From assembly GCF_902859745.1 (NCBI RefSeq), contig NZ_CADIJW010000017.1, forward strand, positions 1 through 64,000: 64,000 nucleotides of DNA. Reading direction: 5' to 3'. Positions within the stretch are counted from its first letter, which is position 1. Each line of letters begins with the position of its first letter. The DNA is from Achromobacter dolens (GTDB taxonomy: Bacteria; Pseudomonadota; Gammaproteobacteria; Burkholderiales; Burkholderiaceae_B). The translations under genes and the position numbers were made by a program. Positions 63,291 to 64,000 of the stretch are shown here, piece after piece. The notes beneath the pieces were generated by a model. That model had not been told where the DNA came from. It saw nothing but the letters and a program-made list of their open reading frames with translations, and searched no databases.

Positions 63291-63920
63291 TCAGGCCGGG
63301 TCGGCGCGTCCATCGGGCCAGGGATCGGCCCATGCCGGCAGGCGCGCCAGGCCATCGAGCCATTGCACGATGTTCGGGAACGGCGCCATCGGCATGGCGG
63401 ATGTTCGCCAGTACGCCGCCATCGACGCGAGTTGGAAGTCGGCGATCGTCAGCCGGCCGCACGCGAAGTGATCGCGCCGCTGCAGATGCGTGTCCAGCAC
63501 CGCCGCGTACCGGTTGAAATCCTTGCCCTTGCCCGCCAGTTGGCTCTCGTCCGGCGGCCCGATGCCGAAGGTGGGTTTGACGATGTGCTCGAAGTAGTAC
63601 GGCGACACCGCCTGTGCCCAGTGGCAATCGTTCCACGACAGCCAGCGCAGCACCTCGATCTGTTCCCGCGCATCGGTCGGCCACATGTCCGAGCCGGCCT
63701 TGACGCACAGGTAGGCCATGATCGCCGACGATTCCCACAGCCGGTAATCGCCGTCCACCAGGGCTGGCGCCTTCATGTTGGGATTGATGGCGGCGTAGTC
63801 GGGGCGTCGCAGCGCGCCCGCCATCAGGTCCATCTCGACGAGTTCGGCCTCGATACCCAGGTGCTTGACCAGGGCCAGGACACGCCGTGGCGCCTGCGCC
63901 TGGATCCAATAGATCTGCAT
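63291..63920 (-). CDS. Glutathione S-transferase family protein
   Basis: 209 residues. The N-terminal thioredoxin-like domain (1-80) ends with NMKAPALVDGDYRLWESSAI, which has the glutathione-binding Pro and Glu-Ser pair. The C-terminal helical domain (90-205) has LTIADFQLASMAAYW, the usual N-capping box. The start at 63920 (MQIYWIQAQAPRRVLALV) is well formed. It conjugates or reduces with glutathione; substrate unknown. It is on the same strand as the membrane-protein genes downstream but 141 bases away. Confidence 0.93.
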   Translation of the reverse strand: MQIYWIQAQAPRRVLALVKHLGIEAELVEMDLMAGALRRPDYAAINPNMKAPALVDGDYRLWESSAIMAYLCVKAGSDMWPTDAREQIEVLRWLSWNDCHWAQAVSPYYFEHIVKPTFGIGPPDESQLAGKGKDFNRYAAVLDTHLQRRDHFACGRLTIADFQLASMAAYWRTSAMPMAPFPNIVQWLDGLARLPAWADPWPDGRADPA

Positions 63921-64000
63921 GGGTTGCTCCTCCGGGGTGTCGATAGGGTCACGACTTGCGAAACACCATACCCACGCGGCCGGCCTGGCGTCAAAGGACG

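Noticed and set aside
63154-63909. A 251-codon minus-strand frame beside the glutathione S-transferase
   Set aside because: It lies over the transferase gene in another frame, with Pro/Arg/Gly-rich content and no motif.

Overview
The window is a GC-rich, densely coded bacterial chromosome segment. Its content points to the Alcaligenaceae (Bordetella or Achromobacter): three orphan Bug-type tricarboxylate-transporter receptors, several LysR regulators, many ABC uptake operons, and metabolism built around organic acids, amino acids and sulfur compounds. This placement is an inference from gene content; no rRNA or other phylogenetic marker is present. I saw no tRNA, insertion sequence, phage or CRISPR array.

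Layout. (1) 1-3478, minus: an Aap/Gln-type amino-acid ABC operon with a class I aminotransferase between the binding protein and the first permease; it runs off the left edge. (2) 3939-11407: a hexarate (galactarate) catabolic regulon with a GntR/FCD regulator, two copies of 5-dehydro-4-deoxyglucarate dehydratase encoding identical proteins, 2,5-dioxovalerate dehydrogenase, galactarate dehydratase GarD and a Bug receptor. Four copies of a GTAYG-N4-CRTAY palindrome link the promoters. (3) 11495-14208: a ProQ/FinO RNA chaperone, then a DUF2946 protein with CopC and CopD. (4) 14246-16413: a lactate-permease-family transporter overlapping a class I glutamine amidotransferase. (5) 16559-24853: an Ssu/Tau-like ABC transporter with an amidohydrolase and two flavin-dependent LLM monooxygenases, one of them frameshifted. 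(6) 24866-27636: sulfate/thiosulfate uptake genes (Sbp, CysT, CysW) with no CysA. (7) 27848-35250: a LysR regulator divergent from a class V aminotransferase and a complete Dpp-type oligopeptide transporter. (8) 35384-37985: a second DUF2946 protein and an OprC-like TonB-dependent copper receptor. (9) 37975-44452: a LysR regulator divergent from a cystathionine beta-lyase and a full Aap-type transporter. (10) 44499-48564: a Fur box, ECF sigma factor, FecR-like anti-sigma and TonB-dependent transducer. (11) 48655-50328: a FAD-dependent oxidoreductase. (12) 50443-57218: prpB, an aconitase and a Bug receptor in one operon, behind a sigma-54 promoter and divergent from PrpR. (13) 57220-60030: a Bug receptor and amidohydrolase divergent from a LysR regulator. 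(14) 60182-63920: poorly characterised exported and membrane proteins and a glutathione S-transferase.

How the genes work together. The hexarate block can take galactarate to 2-oxoglutarate (GarD, then KdgD, then the dehydrogenase). The PrpR block has the isomerising and cleaving steps of the methylcitrate route but no methylcitrate synthase, and it ends in a tricarboxylate-type receptor; I suggest it may use an imported methylcitrate-like acid. The LLM/amidohydrolase/Ssu-like block beside sulfate transport looks like acquisition of sulfur or nitrogen from an organic compound that I cannot identify. The transporter operons at both ends of the window repeat one theme: a PLP enzyme sits beside the uptake system that may feed it.
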